Source: an uncultured Pseudomonadota bacterium
GTDB lineage: Bacteria > Pseudomonadota > Alphaproteobacteria > RF32 > CAG-239
DNA: 10,090 bases
NCBI GenBank assembly: GCA_902795745.1
Contig: CADBMG010000029.1
Location: 1-10,090, forward strand
Reading direction: 5' to 3'
Shown in pieces: positions 1 to 7,090 of this stretch (position 1 is its first letter; the number at the start of each line of letters is the position of its first letter). The notes under the pieces are model-generated. The model was not told where the DNA came from, made no database searches, and saw only the letters and a program-made list of their open reading frames with translations. Both the position numbers and the translations under genes were made by a program.

Positions 1-663
1 ACCGCGCACCGTTTGCAGATACCGTGGATTTTTTGAATCTTTTTCTATTTTTTTATGTAATCGCGTAATCTGCACATCAATTGATCGAAGACTTTGCTCT
101 CCGCCCAACAATTCGGCTAATTTCTCACGCGAAAAAATTTGCCCCGTTTTTTGCCCTAAAATACTCAAAATCGCCAACTCTACCGGTGCTAAATGCATCA
201 ACCCGTTCACCTTATGGCGACATTCTTTTTTACTTAAATCAAATACGCAGTCACCCAATTGCAAAATGGTAGTTTTGGTTCTGTCAGTTATCGGAATACG
301 ACGCAAAATATTATTAATGCGTAAAACAAGCTCTTTAGGCTCAAACGGCTTCGGCAAATAATCATCTGCTCCAGCTTCTAAACCGTTAATTCTGTCTGCG
401 GTTTCCCCCATTGCCGTCAACAATATCGCCGGAACATCGCTTTCATGACGTAATTTTTGCAAAAACTCTATACCGCTTTCATTTGGCATCATCACATCAC
501 TTATCACCAAATCAAATCTATACTGACGCAAAAACATCCTTGCATTTTCAGCATCTTTTGCCGCACTCACGGCAAAACCGTTTTCCTGTAAATAACGCTG
601 TAACAGATGACGCAAGCGTACATCATCATCAACCACCAAAATATGCGGACAATCCGTCAACAT
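1..663 (-). CDS. OmpR-family two-component response regulator (C-terminus cut by window edge)
   Basis: A DNA-binding response regulator, phosphorylated by a partner histidine kinase that is not in this window. It is 221 codons long here and still open at the left edge. The N-terminal receiver domain (about residues 7-122) shows ILVVDDD with acidic residues D12/D13, phospho-acceptor D56 in ISDVMMP, T83 in LLTA, and K105 in ADDYLPKPF. The C-terminal winged-helix domain (about 137-221) ends in RSIDVQITRLHKKIE and YLQTVRG, the usual last conserved block, so only a few terminal residues should be missing. The N-terminus (VVDDDVRLRHLLQRYLQENGF) is close to OmpR and to alphaproteobacterial PetR-type regulators, but I would not assign a symbol. 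The ATG start lies 15 bases after the pgsA stop, with only a weak AG-rich ribosome site, so it is probably co-transcribed and perhaps translationally coupled. Its targets are unknown. Confidence 0.93.
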   Translation of the reverse strand, partial: MLTDCPHILVVDDDVRLRHLLQRYLQENGFAVSAAKDAENARMFLRQYRFDLVISDVMMPNESGIEFLQKLRHESDVPAILLTAMGETADRINGLEAGADDYLPKPFEPKELVLRINNILRRIPITDRTKTTILQLGDCVFDLSKKECRHKVNGLMHLAPVELAILSILGQKTGQIFSREKLAELLGGEQSLRSIDVQITRLHKKIEKDSKNPRYLQTVRG

Positions 664-678
664 AGTCTAGACTCTACC

Positions 679-1422
679 TCATTTATCCGCAGTTTTACTC
701 TTCTTTTTTGTTGGCGTTTTTTTCGTCGTCACTTTTTTTGTTTTTGTTTTTTTAGCGATAGATTTTTTTGTTGTAGCTTTTCTTTCTGTCGTTTTTTTTG
801 CCTTAGCCACTTTTTCCGTTACCGGCGCAACAACGCTTGCTACGACGACTTTATTGCTTTTCTTCTTAATTTCTTCGGCTTTAACATATTCCAAACTGCG
901 CTGATAATATTGATAACCGGTAATAAACGTCAATACTGCGGCGACCCAAAGCAAAAATTCGCCCAAATAACTCCAACCTATCCACAAATCTTTGAACAAC
1001 ATCATCGACAATGCAGTCATTTGGAAGGCTGTCTTCCATTTTGCCAACTTGGTAACTGGTAAGCCGACATTGACTTCACGTAAAAACTCTCTCAGCCCCG
1101 AAACCAAAATCTCACGACACAAAATTACAAATGCCGGTATAACGGTTAATGACCAACTATACATATCCGGCTTAGCCAAAATAACAACCAAAGCCGTTGC
1201 TACCAACAACTTATCGGCTATCGGATCCAATAGTCGACCAAACGCTGATGTTTCGTTCCACGCCCGCGCCAAATATCCATCTAAATAATCGGTAATCGAC
1301 GCAGCCACAAATAAAATTGCAGCAAACATTGCCCATGCAAACGTCTGCACATAAATTGATAAAAAAATCAACGGAATAACCACTATCCGTGAAAGAGTTA
1401 ATATATTCGGTAAATTATACAC
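679..1422 (-). CDS. pgsA: CDP-diacylglycerol--glycerol-3-phosphate 3-phosphatidyltransferase with Lys/Thr-rich tail
   Basis: An inner-membrane enzyme that joins CDP-diacylglycerol and glycerol-3-phosphate to give phosphatidylglycerolphosphate, the committed step to phosphatidylglycerol and cardiolipin. The CDP-alcohol phosphotransferase signature D-x2-DG-x2-AR-x8-G-x3-D-x3-D is complete at residues 45-70 (D45, D48, G49, A52, R53, G62, D66, D70). Hydrophobic segments lie at about 11-27, 30-44, 73-84, 91-110, 131-144 and 150-170. The N-terminus YNLPNILTLSR is typical of PgsA. The start is GTG, supported by GGAG seven bases upstream. The family is normally about 180-190 residues; this protein has 247 because of a basic tail from about residue 183 (23 Lys in 65 residues) resembling histone-H1 or AlgP low-complexity tails. 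The catalytic call is firm. The role of the tail is unknown. It follows uvrC by 50 bases, as in many proteobacteria. Confidence 0.95.
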   Translation of the reverse strand: MYNLPNILTLSRIVVIPLIFLSIYVQTFAWAMFAAILFVAASITDYLDGYLARAWNETSAFGRLLDPIADKLLVATALVVILAKPDMYSWSLTVIPAFVILCREILVSGLREFLREVNVGLPVTKLAKWKTAFQMTALSMMLFKDLWIGWSYLGEFLLWVAAVLTFITGYQYYQRSLEYVKAEEIKKKSNKVVVASVVAPVTEKVAKAKKTTERKATTKKSIAKKTKTKKVTTKKTPTKKKSKTADK

Positions 1423-1445
1423 GGCACTTCTCCAAAAATAACGTT

Positions 1446-1475
1446 ATCATAGGGTTAGTATACGTATTTTTTTCA
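1446..1475 (-). promoter_or_regulatory. Weak candidate promoter in the uvrC-pgsA gap
   Basis: Reading the minus strand, TTGAAA (plus 1470-1475-side, overlapping the uvrC stop) is followed 19 bases later by TATGAT (plus 1446-1451). Both hexamers match the sigma-70 consensus at 5 of 6 positions, but the spacer is longer than ideal. The perfect palindrome ATAACGTTAT (1438-1447) overlaps the -10 and could be an operator or chance. This may give pgsA and the response regulator extra transcription independent of the upstream operon. Confidence 0.22.
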
Positions 1476-3278
1476 ATTATGGAAGTAATTATATATTTTT
1501 TCCGCTATTTTTTTACTGATACCCGAAACTTTCATTAAATCTTGAACCGATGCCGATTTAACCTGCTCTGCCGAACCAAAAAAGTTCAACAAATCCCTTT
1601 TACGTTTTGCGCCGATTCCCTCAATTTCATCTACCTGAGATTTATAAATCGACCTAGACCGCTTCTTACGATGCGTTCCAATGGCAAAGCGATGCGCCTC
1701 ATCACGCAAATTTTGCATATAAAAAGCAATAGGCGATTGATAAGGCAATGAAAAACTTTCTCTGCCTACAATGTGATAGAATTCCTTACCGGCATTACGT
1801 TCCGGCCCTTTGGATATGGCAATAATTGTAATTCCCTGCAAATCATATTCGCTCAAAACCTCATGAACAGCATGCAACTGTCCCAATCCCCCGTCAAGCA
1901 AAATAACATCAGGACGATTTTCGTCACTCATACGCTCAAAACGCCGTAACAAAACCTCTTTCATCATTGCAAAATCGTCATTGGTATTTGTGGTGTATTT
2001 AATATTGAATGTTCGATACGATTTTTTATCAAACCCTGCCGGAGTTGCCACAACCATTGCTCCGATGGCATAGCTTCCCTGATTATGAGAATTGTCATAA
2101 ATTTCGATTCGTTGCGGAATCCTCGGTAAAGCAAAAACTTTTTGCATTTCATATAGATTGCTTTCGACAGTTGCCGTTTCTGCCAATTTTCGTTCAATTG
2201 CCGCTTCGGCATTCTGCAAAACACGCTGAATAATTTTGGCTTTGTTACCCTTTTGATAAAAATTTATTTTACAACCCAGAGCTTTTTCCAAAAAATCTCC
2301 GTTTTGTAAGCGATGCGAAATTAAAATTTCTTTCGGAGCAGCATGTTCGGCATAAAATGAGCTTAAAAATGCCTCCAATATTTCCTCCTCACTAATATCC
2401 GCAACTTGCTTCGGAAAATACGGAATATTACCGCAATTCTGACCGCCACGCACAAAAAATACCTGAATACAAACCATGTTTTTATGCTTTTTAACCGCCA
2501 CAACATCTGCCGATTGTATATCGGCATATTCCACATTATGTCCGCTCTGAATGCAGCTCAATGCACGGATTTTATCACGCAAAATCATTGCCAGTTCATA
2601 ATTCATCTCTGCACTGGCCTGCTCCATTTGTGCTGATAAATCGGCTTGCAAATCAACATTTTTACCTTCCAAAAAACGAATCACCTCACTAACCGATTGC
2701 CGATACTCTTCTTTACTGATTTTGCCGACGCAAGGCGCACTGCATCGTTTTATCTGATATAACATACAAGGACGTTCACGATTGTAAAACATACTGTCGC
2801 GACAGGAGCGCAACTTAAAGGTTTTCTGCACAATATCCATCACATTATTAACCGCCGTAGCATTGGCAAATGGTCCGAAATAATGTGCTTTATCCTTACG
2901 CGCTCCTCTGCTTTTACGCAATGCCGGAAAATCATCTGCGGTATTTATCATCAAATGAGGAAAAGTCTTATCATCTTTCAATAAAATATTGTATTTTGGC
3001 TCTAATTTTTTAATTAAATCATTTTCCATCAACAACGCTTGCGCCTCATTTTCAACGATGATAAACTCCATTTTATCAACTTCGGAAACCATCCGCTTAA
3101 TGTGATCGGGAAGTTTTTCAAAATGAGTATAAGCAACAATTCGTTTTTTTATGCTTTTTGCTTTACCGACATACAACACTTTACCGTTCTTATCCAGCAT
3201 CCGATAAACGCCGGGATTAAGCGGTGCAATCTGTACATTTGCTTTAATAACCTCTATCCCGTGTTTGATATCCGGCAT
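1473..3278 (-). CDS. uvrC: UvrABC excinuclease subunit C
   Basis: The nuclease of nucleotide excision repair. It cuts 3' then 5' of a lesion marked by UvrA/UvrB. At 601 residues it is a normal length. The N-terminal GIY-YIG domain (about 18-100) carries GVYRML (Y25), YVGKA (Y36), R47 and E85. A cysteine cluster follows (C159, C171, C179, C183). The UVR motif that binds UvrB is at about 205-240. The C-terminal RNase H-like nuclease has D395 (YDNSH), D462 (LLDGG) and H529 (DEAHRFA), matching the DDH triad of the family. A tandem helix-hairpin-helix DNA-binding region ends the protein (about 545-600, including IEGIGAKRKRDLL and VSGISKKIAEKI). No key residue is missing. The ATG starts one base after the recN stop, and its AGGAG site lies inside the last recN codons, so translation is probably coupled to recN. 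Confidence 0.98.
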   Translation of the reverse strand: MPDIKHGIEVIKANVQIAPLNPGVYRMLDKNGKVLYVGKAKSIKKRIVAYTHFEKLPDHIKRMVSEVDKMEFIIVENEAQALLMENDLIKKLEPKYNILLKDDKTFPHLMINTADDFPALRKSRGARKDKAHYFGPFANATAVNNVMDIVQKTFKLRSCRDSMFYNRERPCMLYQIKRCSAPCVGKISKEEYRQSVSEVIRFLEGKNVDLQADLSAQMEQASAEMNYELAMILRDKIRALSCIQSGHNVEYADIQSADVVAVKKHKNMVCIQVFFVRGGQNCGNIPYFPKQVADISEEEILEAFLSSFYAEHAAPKEILISHRLQNGDFLEKALGCKINFYQKGNKAKIIQRVLQNAEAAIERKLAETATVESNLYEMQKVFALPRIPQRIEIYDNSHNQGSYAIGAMVVATPAGFDKKSYRTFNIKYTTNTNDDFAMMKEVLLRRFERMSDENRPDVILLDGGLGQLHAVHEVLSEYDLQGITIIAISKGPERNAGKEFYHIVGRESFSLPYQSPIAFYMQNLRDEAHRFAIGTHRKKRSRSIYKSQVDEIEGIGAKRKRDLLNFFGSAEQVKSASVQDLMKVSGISKKIAEKIYNYFHN

Positions 3279-3279
3279 T

Positions 3280-4944
3280 TTAGGCTCCTATCAAGACTTT
3301 AGCGGCAGCTCTTGCTTCATCGCTGATTTGTTCTCCGGAGAGCATCCTTGCTACTTCTTCCTGTTTTTCTTTGCTGGTTAATTGACGCAAAGTTGTAGTT
3401 GTTACATTATCCTTAACCTGTTTTTCCACCTTAAAATGGTGCTGACTTTGTGCTGCCACTTGCGGAGAATGTGTAACTACCAGCACCTGCGTATTTTCAC
3501 CTAATTTAGCTAATTTTTCGCCCACCGCCTGAGCTGTTGCTCCGCCTATACCGGTATCTACTTCATCAAAAATCATCGTTTCCACTTGCGATGTTTGTGC
3601 TAAATTAACCTTAATAGCCAGCATAAAACGAGCTAATTCACCACCGGAGGCAATTTTACTTAAATGTCCGAAAGGTTGTCCCGGATTCGTTGAAACCATA
3701 AAGCACACATCATCAAGTCCGCTTTCATTCCATGCATCTTCGCTTTTAAGGCTGATTTGTGTCATAAAACGAGCCTTTTCCATTTTCAAATCAGGCAACT
3801 CTGCCATAATTTTCCTATCCAGCAATAAAGCCGTTGCTTGACGAGCCTGACTAACCTTTTTTGCTGCTGAAACATACTTTTGCCATGCTTGCTCTTTTTC
3901 TCGGGCTAATTTTTGCAAATTATCTTCACCATGCGCCAAACTATTAAGTTTTTCTTCCATTTCATGCCATATTCGTGGCAAATCATCAACAAATGTCTGA
4001 TGTTTACGCGCCAACGATTTCAACTTGAACAAACGCTCCTCAATACCATCTAAATCATTTTGATTCAAATTGACCTCATTTGAAGCGGCGGCAATTTCTT
4101 CTTCTGCCTCTTCCACATTAATCAGCGATGTATCCAACAAATCATACAGTTCACTGAATTTATCGTTCATTATTGCATTAACCCTTGCCACGGCAGCTTG
4201 TGCTTGGCGCAAACTTTCCCGCACACTCTGCGGCACACAATTAAGAGCTCTTTCCGCCGCCGTAAGATTTTCCAAAATCTTTTCGGCATTCATCATCTGC
4301 CGCCGTCTATCTTCTAAATCAACCAACTCATTTTCTTGTGGTTTGATTTTCTGAAACTCATCAACCCAATGCCTTAAATTTTCTTCATCTTTTTGTGCGC
4401 TAATATATTGTTTTTCGGCCTCATCATACGCTTTTTTTACCGATTTGTAATCATCGAAATAATTTTTCATTTTTATCAAATCAGCTTCGTAACTTCCGTA
4501 TTTATCCAAAACTCCAATATGCGTTGCCGGATTTAAAAGACCCTGATTATCAAACTGACCATGAATTTCCACCAAATAAACACTTATTTCTTTTAGAAAT
4601 TTCAATGTTATCGGCTCATCATTAAACAGTATTTTTCCTTTACCGCTAATATCAAGTGTACGCTTTATCAATATTTCAGATTGAAAATCAACTTCATATT
4701 CGGAACAAATTTTAGCCAGTTCACTATTGTCACCAACCTCAAATACACCGATAACAGATAGCTTATCGCAACCGTTGCGTATCATTCCGACGTCAGCACG
4801 CCTTCCTAAAAGCAAACCGACTGAATCCAATAATATTGATTTACCGGCTCCGGTTTCACCGCTTAAAACACTAAAACCGCCTTGAAAATCAACATCCAAT
4901 TTATCAATTAAAACCACATTGCGTATTGATAACGATTTAAGCAT
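3280..4944 (-). CDS. recN: DNA repair protein RecN (SMC-like ATPase)
   Basis: A cytoplasmic SMC-like ATPase that acts early in recombinational repair of double-strand breaks. Its 554 residues match the family length. The Walker A motif GETGAGKS is at 29-36, a Q-loop-like segment VEIHGQFDNQ at 125-134, the ABC signature IASGGELARF at 431-440, Walker B MIFDEVDTGIGG at 457-468, and the H-loop VVTHSPQVA at 489-497. Between them (about 155-375) is the charged helical coiled-coil insert typical of RecN. The ATG is preceded by AGGAGA about 10 bases upstream. The 33-base gap after bamD shows no promoter and no alphaproteobacterial GTTC-N7-GTTC LexA box, so I see no local SOS control. Placement after lpxC-bamD is conserved in alphaproteobacteria. 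Confidence 0.98.
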   Translation of the reverse strand: MLKSLSIRNVVLIDKLDVDFQGGFSVLSGETGAGKSILLDSVGLLLGRRADVGMIRNGCDKLSVIGVFEVGDNSELAKICSEYEVDFQSEILIKRTLDISGKGKILFNDEPITLKFLKEISVYLVEIHGQFDNQGLLNPATHIGVLDKYGSYEADLIKMKNYFDDYKSVKKAYDEAEKQYISAQKDEENLRHWVDEFQKIKPQENELVDLEDRRRQMMNAEKILENLTAAERALNCVPQSVRESLRQAQAAVARVNAIMNDKFSELYDLLDTSLINVEEAEEEIAAASNEVNLNQNDLDGIEERLFKLKSLARKHQTFVDDLPRIWHEMEEKLNSLAHGEDNLQKLAREKEQAWQKYVSAAKKVSQARQATALLLDRKIMAELPDLKMEKARFMTQISLKSEDAWNESGLDDVCFMVSTNPGQPFGHLSKIASGGELARFMLAIKVNLAQTSQVETMIFDEVDTGIGGATAQAVGEKLAKLGENTQVLVVTHSPQVAAQSQHHFKVEKQVKDNVTTTTLRQLTSKEKQEEVARMLSGEQISDEARAAAKVLIGA

Positions 4945-4977
4945 TTACTGCGCATCTCCTCGGTTTTACTATTGAGC

Positions 4978-6213
4978 CTATTTCGCCCCAAACCAACCGC
5001 TGAACCATGACTTACTTTCTTCTTTTGATGCGACAGTTATGCGATTATCATCTTCACTGACTTCAATTGCTGTATTTTCAACTAACGGAGTAACAGTTTC
5101 GACCTCTGCTTTATCATCGCCGCTGAACCAACCGCTAAACCAAGACTTATTATCATCTTTCACTGATTCATTGGCAACTACGGCATCATTTGTCGTTTCA
5201 ACTTTATCATCGCCGCTAAACCAACCGCTGAACCAAGATTTATTATTGTCTTTCGCTGATTCGTCAGCCACTACGGCATTATTTGTCGTTTCAACTTTAT
5301 CATCGCCGCCAAACCAACCGCTGAACCAAGATTTATTATTATCTTTCACTGATTCGTTGTTGTCCGTTTTACTCGTCTCTTGTTTTGATACTTTTTGCTC
5401 TTTTCTTTCGTTGTACCGATGTTCCTTATTTTCTTCGACGGCATCGTACTTTTTATCATCTGATTTTACTGCTTTTTCGCCCAAACGCTCCATAATTTTT
5501 GCCGCCTTTGCCGTCCATTTTCCGTCAGGATAATTTTGCTTCAAAATCTTGTAGTACCCGTTCGCATATTCCTTCATACCGAAAATAGCATATATCTCAA
5601 CTTCTCGATACAAAGCTTCCTCAATTTGAATTGTTGTTTGATAATTTTCCAACACCACATTAAACCGATTTAATGCTGAAAGATAATTTCCGTCATTCAA
5701 ATAAAAGCGTCCGACCACCATTTCTTGTCCGGCCTTATAATCCTCAGTTAAATTAATTTTGTTGCGGGCATCTTCGGCATATGGCGTATTAGGAAACAGT
5801 GCTATCAAATACGCAAATGCCTCTTCGGCTTTTTGCGTATCACCCTGATCTTTATCTGCCGCCGAAATTTGGTCATAATAGCAAATACCTTTCAAATACA
5901 AAGCATACGCAGCATCTTTATTTCCCGGATGATACTTTAAAAACCGATCTGCAGCCATGATTGCTTCATCATACTTTTCGTTTTTATAGTAAGCATACGC
6001 GCTCATCAATTTAGATTTGACTGCCCACTTGGAATATGGATGTTCCGTTTCCACTTTTTCAAACTCTTCGGCAGCTTTTTTATACTTTGTTGCCTCCAAA
6101 TCATCAAAAGCTTTATTATAAATTTCCTCTGCCGACCAGTCATCCATATTCGGCTCGGAAGCACAAGCTGTCATAATCCCAAAAAGTCCAAACAATGCAT
6201 ATATTTTTTTCAT
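4978..6213 (-). CDS. bamD: Outer-membrane assembly lipoprotein BamD with C-terminal tandem-repeat extension
   Basis: A lipoprotein of the BAM complex, anchored to the inner leaflet of the outer membrane, which with BamA recognises and inserts beta-barrel proteins. The signal peptide ends in IMTAC, giving lipidated C17. Residues about 24-245 form the BamD TPR-like fold, with the family motifs YNKAFDDLEATKYKKAAEEFEKVETEHPYSKWA-type first repeat (from 32), FLKYHPGNKDAAYALYLKG (91-109), LFPNTPYAEDAR (139-150) and VVGRFYLNDGNYLSALNRF (166-184). Bacterial BamD is usually about 240-290 residues; this one has 411. After a charged linker (about 246-286) come three tandem units of about 31 residues, each containing KSWFSGWF (294-301, 325-332, 356-363), and a fourth copy at the extreme C-terminus (401-408). 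It starts three bases after lpxC, with GAGGA inside the lpxC end. The BamD call is firm. The tail's function is unknown. Confidence 0.95.
   Translation of the reverse strand: MKKIYALFGLFGIMTACASEPNMDDWSAEEIYNKAFDDLEATKYKKAAEEFEKVETEHPYSKWAVKSKLMSAYAYYKNEKYDEAIMAADRFLKYHPGNKDAAYALYLKGICYYDQISAADKDQGDTQKAEEAFAYLIALFPNTPYAEDARNKINLTEDYKAGQEMVVGRFYLNDGNYLSALNRFNVVLENYQTTIQIEEALYREVEIYAIFGMKEYANGYYKILKQNYPDGKWTAKAAKIMERLGEKAVKSDDKKYDAVEENKEHRYNERKEQKVSKQETSKTDNNESVKDNNKSWFSGWFGGDDKVETTNNAVVADESAKDNNKSWFSGWFSGDDKVETTNDAVVANESVKDDNKSWFSGWFSGDDKAEVETVTPLVENTAIEVSEDDNRITVASKEESKSWFSGWFGAK
5074..5355 (-). repeat. Tandem 93-base coding repeats in the bamD tail
   Basis: Three in-frame head-to-tail copies encode ES(V/A)KD(N/D)NKSWFSGWF(G/S)GDDK followed by a variable linker: unit 1 is 5263-5355, unit 2 is 5170-5262, and unit 3 is about 5074-5169 (diverging at its end). 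By eye I count 8 mismatches in 93 positions between units 1 and 2, which suggests recent duplication. A fourth isolated copy of the KSWFSGWF core sits at about 4987-5013, just before the stop. Copy number could vary between strains by recombination or slippage without breaking the frame. Confidence 0.93.
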
Positions 6214-6216
6214 TTG

Positions 6217-7071
6217 CTATTCCTCAACTATTTCATAATTTTTTGCATCTGCAAACAGTTTTTTCAGCACCTCGTTATTATGGAAATGCCCTGTTTTTTG
6301 AGCTTCAACTTTAGCTAAAAGTCTGTACCCCGAAGTGTACATATCTCCGATACAGTCTAAAACCTTATGCTTAACACATTCATTTTTTACCCGAAAACCG
6401 CCTTCGTTCAGTATATTATCCCCATCAAGAACAACAGCATTTTCTAAACTTCCTCCCTTAATCAAACCGATTGAACGCAAATAATCGACCTGATATTTTT
6501 CGCAAAAAGTCCGCGACGGAGCAATTTCCGAAGCAAAAATCTCCGATGTTACTTTTTCATCAAAAAGTTGGTGCCCGACAATTTTCGATGGAAAATCAAT
6601 TTCAAATTTTACTGCTAACTCATTTGCCGGCAACAACGCAATTTTCCCCCCTTTTCCATCATCAAATTCCACTCTTTGTTTAACTTTGAGATATTTTCTT
6701 TTGGCACTTTGTTCTTTCAGCGGAGCATCTTTTAAAATGTTCCAAAAAACCTTAGCACTTCCGTCCATTATCGGAACTTCCGGATTGTTTACCTCAATTA
6801 ACGCATTATCTATACCCAAAGCGTATAACGTAGCCATAATGTGCTCGATTGTACTGACCGCTTGTTTTTCTTGATTTGCCAAACAGGTACAATTGCGAGT
6901 ATCTGCCACATTTTTATACAATGCCGGAAAAATATTATTACTTGCCAAATCGGAACGCAAAAACACAATACCGCTATTTACATTTGCCGGTTTAATAAAC
7001 AACTTGCTCGGCAATCCGCTATGCAAACCCACTCCCGCAATTTCTATACTTTGTTCCAAAGTCCTTTGCAT
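6217..7071 (-). CDS. lpxC: UDP-3-O-acyl-N-acetylglucosamine deacetylase
   Basis: A cytoplasmic zinc enzyme that deacetylates UDP-3-O-acyl-GlcNAc, the committed step of lipid A synthesis, so the organism makes LPS. Counting from the chosen start (284 residues), the zinc ligands are H77 (in TIEHIMA), H235 and D239 (KHKVLDCIGD). E76 and H262 (KTGHFHNN) match the catalytic Glu and His. Other family blocks are QRTLEQSIEIAGVGLHSG (2-19), NNPEVPIMDGSA (95-106), SRTF (186-189) and IKGGSLENAVVLD (204-216). The reading frame is open to 7167, but that upstream part lies inside rnpB, and the family N-terminus is MxxRTL, so I reject a longer start. Two ATGs adjoin at 7074 and 7071; GGAG is only three bases from the first and six from the second, favouring 7071. 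It is slightly shorter than the E. coli enzyme. Confidence 0.96.
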   Translation of the reverse strand: MQRTLEQSIEIAGVGLHSGLPSKLFIKPANVNSGIVFLRSDLASNNIFPALYKNVADTRNCTCLANQEKQAVSTIEHIMATLYALGIDNALIEVNNPEVPIMDGSAKVFWNILKDAPLKEQSAKRKYLKVKQRVEFDDGKGGKIALLPANELAVKFEIDFPSKIVGHQLFDEKVTSEIFASEIAPSRTFCEKYQVDYLRSIGLIKGGSLENAVVLDGDNILNEGGFRVKNECVKHKVLDCIGDMYTSGYRLLAKVEAQKTGHFHNNEVLKKLFADAKNYEIVEE

Positions 7072-7077
7072 CATTAT

Positions 7078-7082
7078 CTCCC
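7078..7082 (-). promoter_or_regulatory. lpxC ribosome binding site
   Basis: GGGAG on the minus strand ends six bases before the ATG at 7071. It lies only about 10 bases beyond the 3' end of the RNase P RNA, so 3' processing of rnpB would leave lpxC with a leader of about 20 bases. Confidence 0.75.
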
Positions 7083-7090
7083 AAAATAAC

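Noticed and set aside
607..1062. Plus-strand Phe/Arg-rich open frame of 151 codons
   Set aside because: It lies opposite the Lys-rich tail and C-terminal half of pgsA; the Phe richness comes from the antisense of AAA/AAG codons, and there is no plausible start signal.
4945..4977. SOS (LexA) operator before recN
   Set aside because: No GTTC-N7-GTTC or CTGT-N8-ACAG type site is visible in the gap; the order suggests transcription from upstream.
4981..5013. C-terminal KSWFSGWF of BamD as a mimic of the outer-membrane beta-signal
   Set aside because: The beta-signal needs Gly-x-x-aromatic-x-hydrophobic at the end of a strand; the spacing of Gly and aromatics here does not fit, and the protein is a lipoprotein rather than a barrel.
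5074..5355. Regularly spaced repeats as a CRISPR array
   Set aside because: The unit is 93 bases, contiguous, in frame, and similar throughout, with no unique spacers; it encodes a protein repeat.
5039..5533. Plus-strand open frame of 164 codons with repeats
   Set aside because: It is the antisense shadow of the repetitive bamD tail; its repeats simply mirror the 93-base coding repeats.
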